NCBI RefSeq assembly: GCF_900188355.1
Contig: NZ_FZNX01000001.1
Location: forward strand, 209,671-273,670
Length of the DNA stretch: 64,000 bases
DNA from: Lutibacter flavus
GTDB taxonomy: Bacteria; Bacteroidota; Bacteroidia; Flavobacteriales; Flavobacteriaceae
Reading direction: 5' to 3'
This document shows positions 15,844-25,409 of the stretch, one piece after another; positions within the stretch are counted from its first letter, which is position 1; each line of letters opens with the position of its first letter. Under the pieces are notes generated by a model, which ran no database searches, was not told where the DNA came from, and worked only from the letters and a program-made list of their open reading frames with translations. The position numbers and the translations under genes were made by a program.

Positions 15844-16479
15844 TTACTTAATCTTATTTATGAGTTCTTTAATCTCACTTAACATCATAGCGGTTGCTCC
15901 CCAAACAATATAATTGTTTAATATAAAGCAAGGTACCTCAATTTTATTAGCGTAAGATGTTGATAGCGTTGTAGAAGTTACAGCATTATCATTTAAAAAA
16001 TCGGATATTGTTACTTCAATTAAAACTTCAACTTCATAGTTTTTTATAAATTGAGGAGTATATTCTAGATAGCTTAAAAATGGAGTAACAATAAAATTAC
16101 TTGGAGGGATATAAACATCTGTCATTTGTTTAAAAATTGAAACGTCATTTGTTTTAATACCAACTTCTTCATTTGCTTCTCGTAAAGCTGTGTATTTTAA
16201 AGATTTATCTTTTACATCAAACTTTCCGCCTGGAAAACTTATTTGAGCCGAATGTGTTCCATTATAACTTGCTCTATGGGTTAATAAAAAATTTAATTTA
16301 CCATTAGAATCTGGATAAAAAATTACCAAAACTGCAGCTTTTTTAGGGCTTTTTGAGTTAATAATATCTTCTGAATATTGTTTTCTAATTTTCGGGGCTA
16401 ATTTAAATTGAGCCTCTAATCCTCCAATTTCAAAATTAGATAGTTTTGTAATCTGCTTTTTAAAATAAGAAAATTCCAT
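15844..16479 (-). CDS. Nudix hydrolase, CoA pyrophosphatase type
   Basis: 211 residues. The Nudix box reads GGKFDVKDKSLKYTALREANEEVGI-like (REANEEVGI core). The preceding LLTHRASYNGTHSAQISFPGG is the signature that separates CoA pyrophosphatases (NudL/PCD1, UPF0035) from other Nudix enzymes. It would split CoA or acyl-CoA into phosphopantetheine and 3',5'-ADP. Its start lies one base after the TRIC gene stop. Confidence 0.88.
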   Translation of the reverse strand: MEFSYFKKQITKLSNFEIGGLEAQFKLAPKIRKQYSEDIINSKSPKKAAVLVIFYPDSNGKLNFLLTHRASYNGTHSAQISFPGGKFDVKDKSLKYTALREANEEVGIKTNDVSIFKQMTDVYIPPSNFIVTPFLSYLEYTPQFIKNYEVEVLIEVTISDFLNDNAVTSTTLSTSYANKIEVPCFILNNYIVWGATAMMLSEIKELINKIK

Positions 16480-16480
16480 T

Positions 16481-17092
16481 TTATTTTTTAGTATAAAAGG
16501 TTGGCAAAGATAAATGAAACCTTACTGCAACTAGTCTTATTGCAATTACAACAAAAAATGTTGAAACATAAACAATTGGTTCATGAACATTTAAATTATG
16601 TAAAACTAAAAAAGTAATTGAACCAAAAACACAAGCTGTTGCATAGATTTCCTTTCTAAAAATCACAGGAATTTCATTACATAAAATATCTCTAATTACA
16701 CCACCAAAAGATGCAGACATTGTTGCTATGGAAATAATAATTAGGGGATGAAAATTTGCGTTTAACCCAATTTCTGTTCCCATAATGGTATACAAAGCAA
16801 GTCCAATTGTGTCGAATAAAAATAAAGATTTATTTAAATACTTTAATTTTTTTCTAAATAAAATTGCAAATAGGTAAGATCCAATAATTAGGTAAATTAC
16901 TTCCGTGTTTTTCATCCAAAAAACAGGTTGTGCTCCAATTAGAACATCTCTAAGAGTACCACCACCAACAGAAGTTGCAAAGGCAATAATAAAAACTCCG
17001 AATGGATCTAATCTTATTCGCATAGCAACTAGCGAGCCTGAAATTGCAAAGGAGATTACTCCTAAAATATCTAAAATGTGAAATAGTGTCAT
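16481..17092 (-). CDS. TRIC-family cation channel protein (YicG/UPF0126-like)
   Basis: 203 residues with about seven membrane helices in two pseudo-repeats. Each repeat has the family glycine motif: FAISGSLVAMRIRLDPFGVFIIAFATSVGGGTLRDVLIG in the first and SASFGGVIRDILCNEIP in the second. Prokaryotic TRIC proteins form potassium-permeable trimeric channels. The ATG overlaps the last base of the RDD gene, so they are translationally coupled. Confidence 0.9.
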   Translation of the reverse strand: MTLFHILDILGVISFAISGSLVAMRIRLDPFGVFIIAFATSVGGGTLRDVLIGAQPVFWMKNTEVIYLIIGSYLFAILFRKKLKYLNKSLFLFDTIGLALYTIMGTEIGLNANFHPLIIISIATMSASFGGVIRDILCNEIPVIFRKEIYATACVFGSITFLVLHNLNVHEPIVYVSTFFVVIAIRLVAVRFHLSLPTFYTKK

Positions 17093-17811
17093 TACATTTG
17101 TTGTGTGAAATAGTTATAGTCTTTTATAACAATATCAATTAAATCAATGGGTTTCATATCAGAATTAATGCCGGTAATTTCAATAATTTTTTGATGAAGT
17201 TTTACAATTGTATTGTGATTTCCTTTTCTTTTAGCTTTTAAATACAACTCTTTAATAGTTTGAACATCTTTATCATTAAGCATAGTAACTTGAGGAAATG
17301 TAGGCTTGTATTCTTCAGGGATATCAACAATTAACGTACTTTTTATTGAAAATTTTTTTCTTTCAGATATTACGGTTGTTCCGGCAGCAATATCACCTAA
17401 TCTTTGACCTTTTCCATTTAATAAAATAGTTAGTAAGGCAATTGACCCTGATGCAATAGTTATATCTATTAATCGTAAAACCCATCTAATTAAATAACTT
17501 CCAAAATTAGGTTTGGAACCATCAATTTTTACGACTCTTATTTTGTTAAAATATTTTCCTGGTGTTTGACCATTCATAAAAGTTTCAAAAATTAAATTAT
17601 AGAAAAATATGGGCAAACTAAGTATCGTATAAAAAACATAAACGTTTTCTGTAGGCATGTAACCCAAAGCATTTAAAACTAGAAAAATCAATAAATAAAA
17701 TGCACCAATAATTAGCATATCAATTAAAAATGCTCCAATTCTTGTGCTTAGTGATGCAACATTTTGTTGAATGGTGATATTTTGTGCTGTTTCTATCTGA
17801 AAATTATCCAT
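17092..17811 (-). CDS. RDD-family membrane protein
   Basis: 239 residues. RDD signature: STRIGAFLIDMLIIGAFY at the first helix and NGQTPGKYFNKIRVVKIDG plus GQRLGDIAAGTTVI around the third. Three to four helices are followed by a soluble C-terminal helical region (about 150-239). It is divergent from the SpoIIM-like gene. RDD, SpoIIM-like, DUF4129, DUF4350, MoxR and DUF58 genes commonly cluster in Bacteroidota; the role is thought to lie in envelope stress or protein maturation. Confidence 0.88.
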   Translation of the reverse strand: MDNFQIETAQNITIQQNVASLSTRIGAFLIDMLIIGAFYLLIFLVLNALGYMPTENVYVFYTILSLPIFFYNLIFETFMNGQTPGKYFNKIRVVKIDGSKPNFGSYLIRWVLRLIDITIASGSIALLTILLNGKGQRLGDIAAGTTVISERKKFSIKSTLIVDIPEEYKPTFPQVTMLNDKDVQTIKELYLKAKRKGNHNTIVKLHQKIIEITGINSDMKPIDLIDIVIKDYNYFTQQM

Positions 17812-17915
17812 TATTAATCTTTAATCTTTTGGATGAGACCAATTGATTTTTTACATTCGTTACTTAAAATGTCAATATAAATAATTGCTATATTGAGGAA
17901 GCAAAAATATAAAAA

Positions 17916-18884
17916 ATGCGTGAAGCATCATTTGTAAAAAGAAATAAAATTAAATGGCTTTTATTTGAAAATGTTCTTGATAATAAAGAGCAAATTTCTC
18001 CAAATAAATTGTCCGATTTATATATTGAAATTACAGATGATTTGAGTTATGCAAAAACTTTTTACCCACTTAGTAATACTGCAAATTACTTAAATTCATT
18101 GGCATCAAAAGCACATCAAAAAATCTACAAAACTAAAAAGGAAAGTAAGAACAGGTTATTTAAATTCTTTAAAACTGAATTCCCTTTAGAATTTGTAAAA
18201 TACCATAAACAATTGCTAATTGCGTTTACTACATTTTTGTTTTTTGCGATAGTTGGTGCTTATTCAGCAGCAAATGATGGCGATTTTGTTCGATTAATTT
18301 TGGGCGATAATTATGTAAATATGACCCTTGAAAATATTGAAACTGGTGATCCAATGGCTGTTTATAAAAAAATGGATGAAGGTAATATGTTTATTCAAAT
18401 TACTTTAAATAACATTAAAGTTGCTATGATGGCATTTGTTTTAGGAATGTTATTTTCAGTAGGGACTTTATATGTAATGATGCAAAATGGCATTATGCTA
18501 GGTTCTTTTTTATACTTTTTTTATGATAAAGATTTACTTTGGGAATCTTCCAGAACAATTTGGATACACGGTACTATTGAAATTTCAGTGATTATAATTG
18601 CTGGCTGTGCAGGTTTGGTGCTAGGAAACGGATTGCTTTTTCCTAAAACATATTCCAGATTGGCTTCATTTAAACAAAGTTTTAAAGCTGGGTTAAAAAT
18701 TATGGTAAGTACCATTCCATTTTTTATAGTTGCAGGATTTTTAGAAGGTTTTGTAACACGCCATACTGAAATGCCAGATTGGTTAGCCGTATTTATTATT
18801 TTAATATCATTTATATCAATTATTTACTATTACGTAATCTATCCCATAAAATTAACTAAACAACAAGAATTAAATGGAAACTAA
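17916..18884 (+). CDS. SpoIIM-like (stage II sporulation protein M family, DUF95) membrane protein
   Basis: 322 residues. A soluble N-terminus starting MREASFVKRNKIKWLLFENVLD, then about five helices. The family motif NNIKVAMMAFVLGMLFSVGTLYVMMQNGIMLG and WIHGTIEISVIIIAGCAGLVLG are clear. The name reflects the family only; this organism does not sporulate by any sign here. It opens a rightward operon with DUF4129, DUF4350, MoxR and DUF58, and overlaps the next gene by 11 bases. Confidence 0.9.
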   Translation: MREASFVKRNKIKWLLFENVLDNKEQISPNKLSDLYIEITDDLSYAKTFYPLSNTANYLNSLASKAHQKIYKTKKESKNRLFKFFKTEFPLEFVKYHKQLLIAFTTFLFFAIVGAYSAANDGDFVRLILGDNYVNMTLENIETGDPMAVYKKMDEGNMFIQITLNNIKVAMMAFVLGMLFSVGTLYVMMQNGIMLGSFLYFFYDKDLLWESSRTIWIHGTIEISVIIIAGCAGLVLGNGLLFPKTYSRLASFKQSFKAGLKIMVSTIPFFIVAGFLEGFVTRHTEMPDWLAVFIILISFISIIYYYVIYPIKLTKQQELNGN

Positions 18885-19767
18885 TAATTTTATTGAATTT
18901 AAAAAAGAGCGAGATTTAGGTGCAATAATTTCAGATACTTTTAAATTTATTCGCGAAAACTGGAAAGAATATTTTAGTTTTATTGTTAGAATAATTGGTC
19001 CAATATTATTAATTGGTGCCGCTTTTTTAATGTTTGCAGTAATATCTTATTCTGGTGCAGCAAAAGGGCTATTAACATTAGATCAAGGTGATCCATCATT
19101 ATTTTTAAAAGGATTTTCAGGGATTTTTGGTTGGGCTTTTGTTATGATGATAGTTTGGGCGCTAGTGTATACATTATTAGCTGAAGTTTCTTTATACTAT
19201 GTAAAATCTTACATTAATAATAATGGTGTTGCCAATTTTGAAGAAGTAAAACAAAATACCTATAAAAATATTTGGAAATTTATAGGCTTAGGAATTTTAT
19301 CGATATTATTAACATTGGTAGGCTATGTACTTTGTTTCTTGCCTTCAATTTATATTATAATTGTATTATTTTTAGGGTTTCCAATAATGGTTTTTGAAAA
19401 TAAAAGTGTAGGTGATACAATTTCCCATTGTTTTAAATTGATTAAAGGAGAGTGGTGGAATACATTTGGAGTAGTAATAGTTTTAAGTTTACTTGTAGGT
19501 ATTCTTGGAATTGCATTTACAATTCCTCAAATGATTTATCAACTTATTTCAACAGGACTTTTTATGAATATTGAAGATCCAACAGCTATTATTGGACTTT
19601 TTGATGACCCAATTTATATGGCACTTACATTTATCGCTTATTTTGGTAAATTCTTATTTTACTCAATTACGCTAATAGCTTCAGCTTTTATATATTTTGA
19701 TTTAAATGAACAGAAAAATTTCACTGGTACATTTGAAAAAATTGATAGTTTAGGTGAAACCAATTAA
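18874..19767 (+). CDS. Polytopic membrane protein of the envelope-stress cluster
   Basis: 297 residues with roughly six helices. The start METNNFIEFKKERDLGAIISDTFKFIRENWKEYF resembles the cytosolic entry of DUF4013/DUF975-type or YciC-like membrane proteins, and FPIMVFENKSVGDTISHCFKLIKGEWW supports that superfamily. It overlaps spoIIM by 11 bases and is followed 12 bases later by the DUF4129 gene. I cannot give a biochemical role. Confidence 0.75.
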   Translation: METNNFIEFKKERDLGAIISDTFKFIRENWKEYFSFIVRIIGPILLIGAAFLMFAVISYSGAAKGLLTLDQGDPSLFLKGFSGIFGWAFVMMIVWALVYTLLAEVSLYYVKSYINNNGVANFEEVKQNTYKNIWKFIGLGILSILLTLVGYVLCFLPSIYIIIVLFLGFPIMVFENKSVGDTISHCFKLIKGEWWNTFGVVIVLSLLVGILGIAFTIPQMIYQLISTGLFMNIEDPTAIIGLFDDPIYMALTFIAYFGKFLFYSITLIASAFIYFDLNEQKNFTGTFEKIDSLGETN

Positions 19768-19779
19768 CAAGAATAGCAA

Positions 19780-20520
19780 ATGAATAAAGCAATACTGTTT
19801 TTTCTCTTTTTTATAATATCTTTTGGGGCATTTTCCCAAAAAGATAGCACAACTGTAAAAAGTGATAAAAGTATTATTGTTCCAAAAAAGTTTGATAAAA
19901 ATAATTTAGACAAGTATAAATCCGACAAGGATTTTATATATACTGTTGATAAGGTAAAAAAAGACCCTACTTTTCTTGAACGGTTGTTTAATTGGTTAGG
20001 AAGACAGTTTTTACGTTTTTTAGAATGGATTTTTGGAGTTAAATATGCCAAAGGTATTTTTGGAACTATTCTTAAGACTTTACCATATTTAATTGTTGGT
20101 ATTTTAGTGTTTCTTTTAATAAAAATATTTTTAAAAGTAAAGTTAAATGCTATTGTTTCAAATGGATCAAACAAAGCAATTGTATCAATTACAGATGAAG
20201 AAGCACTCATTAAAAATAAAGACCTTTTAAAGTTAATAGAACAAGCCATTGCTCAAAAGAATTATCGATTGGCTGTAAGGTATTATTATTTGAATATTCT
20301 AAAACAGTTAGAGAGTAAAGAGTTGATTGTTTGGGAACAACAAAAAACAAACGAAGATTATATTAAAGAGATTTCAAAAGAAAATATAAAAACTTCTTTT
20401 GAAAACCTTACCAGATTATATGAATTTGTTTGGTATGGTAATTTTGAAATTAATGAAATAGAATTTGCAAGAGTAGAAGGTGATTTTGAACAAACTAATA
20501 AGTTAATAAATAATAAATAG
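19780..20520 (+). CDS. DUF4129-domain membrane protein
   Basis: 246 residues. Signal peptide (ends near GAFSQK), a periplasmic linker, one helix at about 105-121 (LPYLIVGILVFLLIKIFL), then the cytosolic DUF4129 domain with AIAQKNYRLAVRYYYLNILKQLE..IVWEQQKTNEDYIKEI. DUF4129 proteins sit with MoxR/DUF58 genes and are thought to be partners of them. Tight spacing to the neighbours indicates one operon. Confidence 0.85.
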   Translation: MNKAILFFLFFIISFGAFSQKDSTTVKSDKSIIVPKKFDKNNLDKYKSDKDFIYTVDKVKKDPTFLERLFNWLGRQFLRFLEWIFGVKYAKGIFGTILKTLPYLIVGILVFLLIKIFLKVKLNAIVSNGSNKAIVSITDEEALIKNKDLLKLIEQAIAQKNYRLAVRYYYLNILKQLESKELIVWEQQKTNEDYIKEISKENIKTSFENLTRLYEFVWYGNFEINEIEFARVEGDFEQTNKLINNK

Positions 20521-20521
20521 T

Positions 20522-21727
20522 TTGGATAAAAACACAAAAATATACATAGTTACTTTTGTACTTTTAATTTTAGGCTATATCTATCTTGAAAGCACTAAAA
20601 AACAACCTGTTAATTGGTTTCCAAGTTATGCAGCAAAACATAAAATCCCTTATGGAACTTTTGTGTTGGAGCAGGAATTAAAAAACCTGTTTCCATCAAC
20701 ACAAATTAAAACAGTTGATATTCCTCCTTATATTTATTTAGGAGATTCTACAAGAGTTGGAACCTATTTTTTTGCCGATGAAGCCCTTAATTTTGGGGAT
20801 GCCGAATTTTTACGTTTGATAGAATTTGTTGAGCGCGGTAATGATGTTTTTATTTCAACTCACGGAATGGATATTGACACTTTAAATTTTGAGACTGAAA
20901 GGTTGGTTAGTAAAAATTTAGATGAAAAAGTTTTTTTTAAACTTTTAAATAAAGCATTTAAAGGAAAAGAATGCTCTTTTGATAGACCTTTTAGCAATCA
21001 GGTTTTTACAAAAGTTGATACGTTAAATACAACTATTTTAGGAATAACTGGTTATGTGAATGAAGCTAACCAAAGAACTGAAGAGGGAATAAATTTTGTA
21101 AAAACTAGCTTTGGAAAAGGAAATTTTTATCTACATACATTTCCAGAGGTATTTACAAATTATAATATTTTAAATGCACCTAATGAGCAACTTGCTGCAA
21201 ATATTTTATCTTATTTACGAGAGGATTTACCAATTTTAATGGATGGGTATTATAAAACAGGGAAGAGTAGAATTACTTCGCCAATGCAATATGTTTTAGG
21301 TTCAAAACATTTAAAGTGGGCTTATTATATGGCATTAATTGGGATCTTGTTTTTTATTGTTTTTGAAGGAAAGAGAAAGCAACGTAGTATTCCAATAATA
21401 ACTCCATTAAAAAATCAAACAATTGCATTTACACGTACTATTGCGAATATGTATTTTGAAAAGCAAGAACATAAAAATATTGCGGAGCATCAAATAAGTT
21501 ACTTATTGGAATTTGTAAGAACTAAATTACACGTTCCAACTACTAAAATGGATGCCACTTTTTACGAATATGTTTCTTCTCGTAGTGGAAATTCTTACGA
21601 GGAAGTAGAAAAGCTCTTTCAATTTTGTGATGAAATTCATTTAAGAAATCAGATTACAAATGAAGAACTTATTAGATTGAATAAAATGATTGAAAAATTT
21701 AAAAAAACAATTCAATATGGAAAATAA
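20522..21727 (+). CDS. DUF4350-domain protein
   Basis: 401 residues from a TTG start at 20522, one base after the DUF4129 stop; no ATG is available near the natural N-terminus (MDKNTKIYIVTFVLLILGYIYLE). One N-terminal helix, a periplasmic GATase-like region of DUF4350 type (about 35-235, with ERGNDVFISTHGMD), a second helix near 250-265, then a cytosolic helical tail. It overlaps the MoxR start by 11 bases. Confidence 0.82.
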   Translation: MDKNTKIYIVTFVLLILGYIYLESTKKQPVNWFPSYAAKHKIPYGTFVLEQELKNLFPSTQIKTVDIPPYIYLGDSTRVGTYFFADEALNFGDAEFLRLIEFVERGNDVFISTHGMDIDTLNFETERLVSKNLDEKVFFKLLNKAFKGKECSFDRPFSNQVFTKVDTLNTTILGITGYVNEANQRTEEGINFVKTSFGKGNFYLHTFPEVFTNYNILNAPNEQLAANILSYLREDLPILMDGYYKTGKSRITSPMQYVLGSKHLKWAYYMALIGILFFIVFEGKRKQRSIPIITPLKNQTIAFTRTIANMYFEKQEHKNIAEHQISYLLEFVRTKLHVPTTKMDATFYEYVSSRSGNSYEEVEKLFQFCDEIHLRNQITNEELIRLNKMIEKFKKTIQYGK

Positions 21728-22700
21728 CGATTTGAATTTTGAAAATAGAATAGATTTAGAAAAATTAAAAAATGCAGTAATTCAGATTAAAGCTGAATTA
21801 GGGAAAATTATTGTAGGTCAGGAAAATTTCATCGATTTACTAATAGTTGCCTTATTGGCAGATGGTCACGTTTTAATTGAAGGTGTTCCAGGAGTTGCAA
21901 AAACAATTACTGCAAAATTACTTGCAAAAACTATAGATACGGGTTTTAGCAGATTACAATTTACACCAGATTTAATGCCAAGTGATGTATTAGGGACTTC
22001 AATTTTAAATATGAAAACTTCAGAATTTGAATTTAGAGAAGGTCCAATTTTTTCTAATTTGGTGTTAATTGATGAAATAAATAGGGCACCCGCAAAAACG
22101 CAGGCTGCTTTGTTTGAAGTTATGGAAGAACGTCAAATTTCTATTGACGGGCATACTTATAAAATGAAACCTCCATTTATGGTTTTGGCAACCCAAAACC
22201 CAATAGAGCAGGAGGGAACATATGCATTGCCAGAGGCACAATTAGACCGTTTTTTATTTAAAATTGATGTTGGTTATCCTAATTTAGAAGAAGAAATTTT
22301 AATTATTAAAACACATCAGGACAGGAAAGGAGCATTGCCACAAACATTAATTTCATCCTTACTTTCTGAAGCCGATTTATTAGAATACAAAAACAAGATT
22401 TTTGAAATTTTGGTTGAAGAAAAAATCATGAAATATATTGCGCAACTAATAACAAAAACACGTAATCACCCTCACTTATTTTTAGGAGGTTCGCCAAGAG
22501 CAAGTATTGCAGTTTTAAACGCATCAAAAGCATATGCAGCAATAAATGGACGCGATTTTGTAATTCCAGAAGATATTAAAAAAGTAATTTATCCAGTTTT
22601 ACGTCATCGATTAATTTTAACTCCAGAACGTGAAATGGAAGGAATGACAACTGATAAGGTTATAGAAATAATAGTACAATCTGTTGAAGTACCAAGATAG
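21717..22700 (+). CDS. MoxR-family AAA+ ATPase
   Basis: 327 residues from the ATG at 21717; an in-frame ATG at 21690 lies deeper in the DUF4350 gene and is less likely. Walker A is the MoxR variant GVPGVAKT, Walker B LVLIDEINRAPAKTQAALFEVMEE, sensor 1 ATQNPIEQEGTYALPEAQLDRF, and the lid contains GGSPRASIAVLNASKA. MoxR ATPases act as chaperones that insert cofactors or mature membrane and VWA proteins. The DUF58 partner follows. Confidence 0.95.
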   Translation: MENNDLNFENRIDLEKLKNAVIQIKAELGKIIVGQENFIDLLIVALLADGHVLIEGVPGVAKTITAKLLAKTIDTGFSRLQFTPDLMPSDVLGTSILNMKTSEFEFREGPIFSNLVLIDEINRAPAKTQAALFEVMEERQISIDGHTYKMKPPFMVLATQNPIEQEGTYALPEAQLDRFLFKIDVGYPNLEEEILIIKTHQDRKGALPQTLISSLLSEADLLEYKNKIFEILVEEKIMKYIAQLITKTRNHPHLFLGGSPRASIAVLNASKAYAAINGRDFVIPEDIKKVIYPVLRHRLILTPEREMEGMTTDKVIEIIVQSVEVPR

Positions 22701-22813
22701 GCTTAAAAATAGTTAGAAAGTTTTAAAGGCTTAAAGGTTGAAATGTAAAAAGTTGGAAAATATAAAAGTTCACTGCCATTGTTAGTGTTTTTACCAACAA
22801 AGACCAAAATTGT

Positions 22814-22840
22814 TGTCATTCCTGCGAAGGCAGGAATCTA
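22814..22840. repeat. REP-like palindrome between moxR and the DUF58 gene
   Basis: GTCATTCCTGCGAAGGCAGG followed by AATCTA. ATTCCTGC (22818-22825) pairs with GCAGGAAT (22830-22837) around GAAG. Related elements occur at 61.1-61.3 kb. The 183-base gap holding it is the only wide break within this operon. Confidence 0.75.
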
Positions 22841-22883
22841 TTTCTTTAAAATTAAGATAAACTAAAATAAACGAACAATAAAA

Positions 22884-24215
22884 TTGAATCTAATTAGAAA
22901 CATATACATTCATCAGCGCTTTTATATTTATATAAGTATAATTGCAGCCACTTTTTTGGTATCCTTTTGGTTTCCGATTTTATATAGCGTTTCCTGGTTT
23001 TTAGTAACCATATTAGGAGTGTTATTTATAGGTGATATTTTTATACTTTTTAGTGTTAAAAACGGTGTAAATGCTCGCAGAATTTTAACTGAAAAGTTTT
23101 CTAATTCAGATGAAAATCCGGTTCCAATAACAGTTAAAAGTAATTATAAATTTAAGGTTGAAGTTAAATTGATTGACGAATTACCAAGTCAGTTTCAAAA
23201 AAGAGATTTTGAACATATTGCCAAATTAAATGAGTTAGAGACATACGACTTTGAATATCAAGTAAAACCAGTTGAAAGAGGAGAGTATCATTTTGGGAAA
23301 TTAAATGTATATGTTTCATCACCTTTAAGAATGGTTGCAAGACGTTTTAAATTTCAGGAGAATGATATGGTATCAGTTTATCCATCATACGTTCAAATGA
23401 AAAAGTATGAATTTTTGGCAATGAGCAATCGTTTAACTGAATTTGGCTTAAAAAAAATCAGGAGAATTGGACACACACTCGAATTTGAACAAATTAAAAA
23501 CTATATAGCCGGTGATGATGTTAGAACTATAAATTGGAAAGCAACTGCAAAACGTTCACAATTAATGGTAAATCAATATCAGGATGAAAAATCACAACCA
23601 ATTTATTCAATTATTGATTTGGGAAGGGTAATGAAAATGCCTTTTGAAGACTTAAAATTATTAGACTATGCAATAAATTCAACATTGGCTTTTTCAAATA
23701 TTGCCCTTAGAAAAAATGACAAAGCCGGATTGATAACTTTTGCTAAAAAGGTAGATAAGATTGTTCCTGCAAGCAATAAAAAAACGCATTTAAATAGTAT
23801 TAATGATGCTTTATACAGTATAACCACAAAATATACCGATTCTGATTTTGGCCTTTTATATGCTGTTATTAAACGAAAGATTACCCAACGCAGTTTATTA
23901 ATTTTATATACCAATTTTGAGCATATTTCATCATTAAAACGTCAATTACCATTTATGCAAGCTATTTCAAAGCAACATTTAGTAGTGGTTGTGTTTTTTG
24001 AAAATACAGAATTGGACAAACTTATCACTGAAAATGCTGAAGATTTACAAACAATTTATCATAAAACTATAGCAGAAAAGTTTACTTATGAAAAAAGGTT
24101 AATAGTTAAAGAATTAGAAAGTAAAGGTATTTATGGAATTTTAACAAAACCTAAAAACCTTACTGTTAATGTAATTAATAAATATTTAGAATTAAAAGCC
24201 AAAGGCTTTATTTAA
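22884..24215 (+). CDS. DUF58-domain protein, partner of MoxR
   Basis: 443 residues from a TTG at 22884 (MNLIRNIYIHQRFYIYI). Two N-terminal helices, then the soluble DUF58 domain with the signature RRIGHTLEFEQIKNYIAGDDVRTINWKATAKR (about 193-224) and a VWA-like fold with IIDLGR. It completes the SpoIIM-DUF4129-DUF4350-MoxR-DUF58 operon. Its last 255 bases are repeated at 34151-34404, on the far side of the toxin island, where they run into the ROK gene; this gene and the ROK gene were probably direct convergent neighbours once. Confidence 0.93.
   Translation: MNLIRNIYIHQRFYIYISIIAATFLVSFWFPILYSVSWFLVTILGVLFIGDIFILFSVKNGVNARRILTEKFSNSDENPVPITVKSNYKFKVEVKLIDELPSQFQKRDFEHIAKLNELETYDFEYQVKPVERGEYHFGKLNVYVSSPLRMVARRFKFQENDMVSVYPSYVQMKKYEFLAMSNRLTEFGLKKIRRIGHTLEFEQIKNYIAGDDVRTINWKATAKRSQLMVNQYQDEKSQPIYSIIDLGRVMKMPFEDLKLLDYAINSTLAFSNIALRKNDKAGLITFAKKVDKIVPASNKKTHLNSINDALYSITTKYTDSDFGLLYAVIKRKITQRSLLILYTNFEHISSLKRQLPFMQAISKQHLVVVVFFENTELDKLITENAEDLQTIYHKTIAEKFTYEKRLIVKELESKGIYGILTKPKNLTVNVINKYLELKAKGFI
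23961..24215 (+). repeat. Left direct repeat of the island (3' end of DUF58 gene)
   Basis: By eye this matches 34151-34404 with seven substitutions and one single-base deletion (about 97% identity). Identity stops right at the stop codon. Most differences fall in the first 75 bases. Confidence 0.92.
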
Positions 24216-24389
24216 AATTATGTAAACTTCACCTTTAAAACTCCTTTTAAGTTATAAGTTTTGAAATACCTTATATTCTTCTGTTTGTTAGGTGCTAGTA
24301 AAAATCTTCTTAAAATTACCTGAGAGCTTTGTGGGACCTCAAAAAGATGCTTTTACTCTAGAAACACCAATAATATACTTAAAAAAGAG

Positions 24390-24690
24390 AATGAAAATCA
24401 ATTTTGAAGAAGGTTAATAAATTTATGGAAGTTATCGAATTCAAAATATGTTAGAACGAGAAGGACTTTTACATTGAAATCATACATAGTTTTATTAATA
24501 AAAAAAATGGGTTTTAAAAGTATATTAAAATGAAAATTTTAGTAAGAATAAATTCTAATCAAGCCTTTCCAATATCTAAAAATATATTAAACATAAATTT
24601 AAAAGCCTTCAAACAGGGAAAAAATGAATTTCTGACTTTCGTTGTTGCCTTTCAAATAAAAAGACTTTATATACTACTTAAATATACGAT
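24390..24690 (+). pseudogene. Decayed IS3-family OrfB transposase fragment
   Basis: In shifting frames the sequence gives INFEEG**IYGSYRIQ, NMLEREGLLH, IVLLIKKMGFKSILK and RINSNQAFPISKNILN. These follow in order the IS3 OrfB segments YGSYRIQKMLERE, ALLMKKMGLKSVLR and TDSNHxFPIAxNILN as I recall them. At least two stops and one frameshift break it. The DDE catalytic domain is absent. It fills most of the 24216-24673 gap at the island's left edge; upstream of it (24216-24390) I recognise nothing. Confidence 0.65.
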
Positions 24691-25408
24691 ACTTAGTAAA
24701 AAAATCGCTTTGAAGCCTCCTGCTCAAAAGAACTTTATCCTTATTTTTAAGTATTAAAAGATTATCATTTGGATAAATTGAATCTACCATATTTAGGTTC
24801 ACTACATAATTACGATGTGTTTTTATAAATTTCTCTGGAGGTAAATCTTTTAGTATTTGAGTAAGAGAGATTTGCAATATAAAGTTTCCGCTTTCAGTAA
24901 TCATTTTACAATACTGACTATCAACAGTAACATAAAATATTTGATCAAAAGTAATTTTAATTAGAGAATTATTTTTTTTCACAAAGAAACAATCGTTACA
25001 AAAAACTGTTTTCTTTTCAGCAAATGCTCCTTGTTGTTCAGCATATTTTTCTATTGCCAATTCAATTGAAAACAAAAGTTCAAATTTATTAAATGGCTTT
25101 ATTAAATAATTAAATGGTTGTGTATTTTTAGCGTTTTTAAAAATATGCTGTTCTATGGAACTTGTTAAAAAAATAAAAGGTTTTGGTTTAGTTGAATTGT
25201 TTATTTCATTTGCAAATTCAATTCCTTCAGGTTTATCACCCATAAAAATATCAATAATGGCTATATCAAAATCTAATTGTTTTATTTGTTGATTCCCATC
25301 TTTTAAATTACTGCTAATACCTACAATTTCGAATTCATTTTTTGGCAATGATGCTTTTAGTTGTGCAACATCATTTTTATTGTCTTCAAAAAGTAATACA
25401 TTAATCAT
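24674..25408 (-). CDS. LytTR-family response regulator
   Basis: 244 residues. Receiver domain with Asp53 in FDIAIIDIFMGDKPEG as phospho-acceptor and FLTSS / YLIKPF as the conserved Thr/Ser and Lys motifs. C-terminal LytTR DNA-binding domain (about 140-240) with FIKTHRNYVVNLNMVDSIYPNDNLLIL. Its start lies one base after the kinase stop, so the two form one operon. Kinase and regulator are the only complete regulatory pair in the island and lie next to the toxin genes. Confidence 0.93.
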   Translation of the reverse strand: MINVLLFEDNKNDVAQLKASLPKNEFEIVGISSNLKDGNQQIKQLDFDIAIIDIFMGDKPEGIEFANEINNSTKPKPFIFLTSSIEQHIFKNAKNTQPFNYLIKPFNKFELLFSIELAIEKYAEQQGAFAEKKTVFCNDCFFVKKNNSLIKITFDQIFYVTVDSQYCKMITESGNFILQISLTQILKDLPPEKFIKTHRNYVVNLNMVDSIYPNDNLLILKNKDKVLLSRRLQSDFFTKYRIFK

Positions 25409-25409
25409 T

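Noticed and set aside
19764..20249. 161-codon leftward open frame opposite the DUF4129 gene
   Set aside because: Lies wholly antisense to a clear DUF4129 protein and has no family pattern; a shadow frame.
24530..24757. 75-codon rightward open frame
   Set aside because: Its first part is the IS3 OrfB relic and it overlaps the end of the LytTR gene on the other strand; no intact domain.
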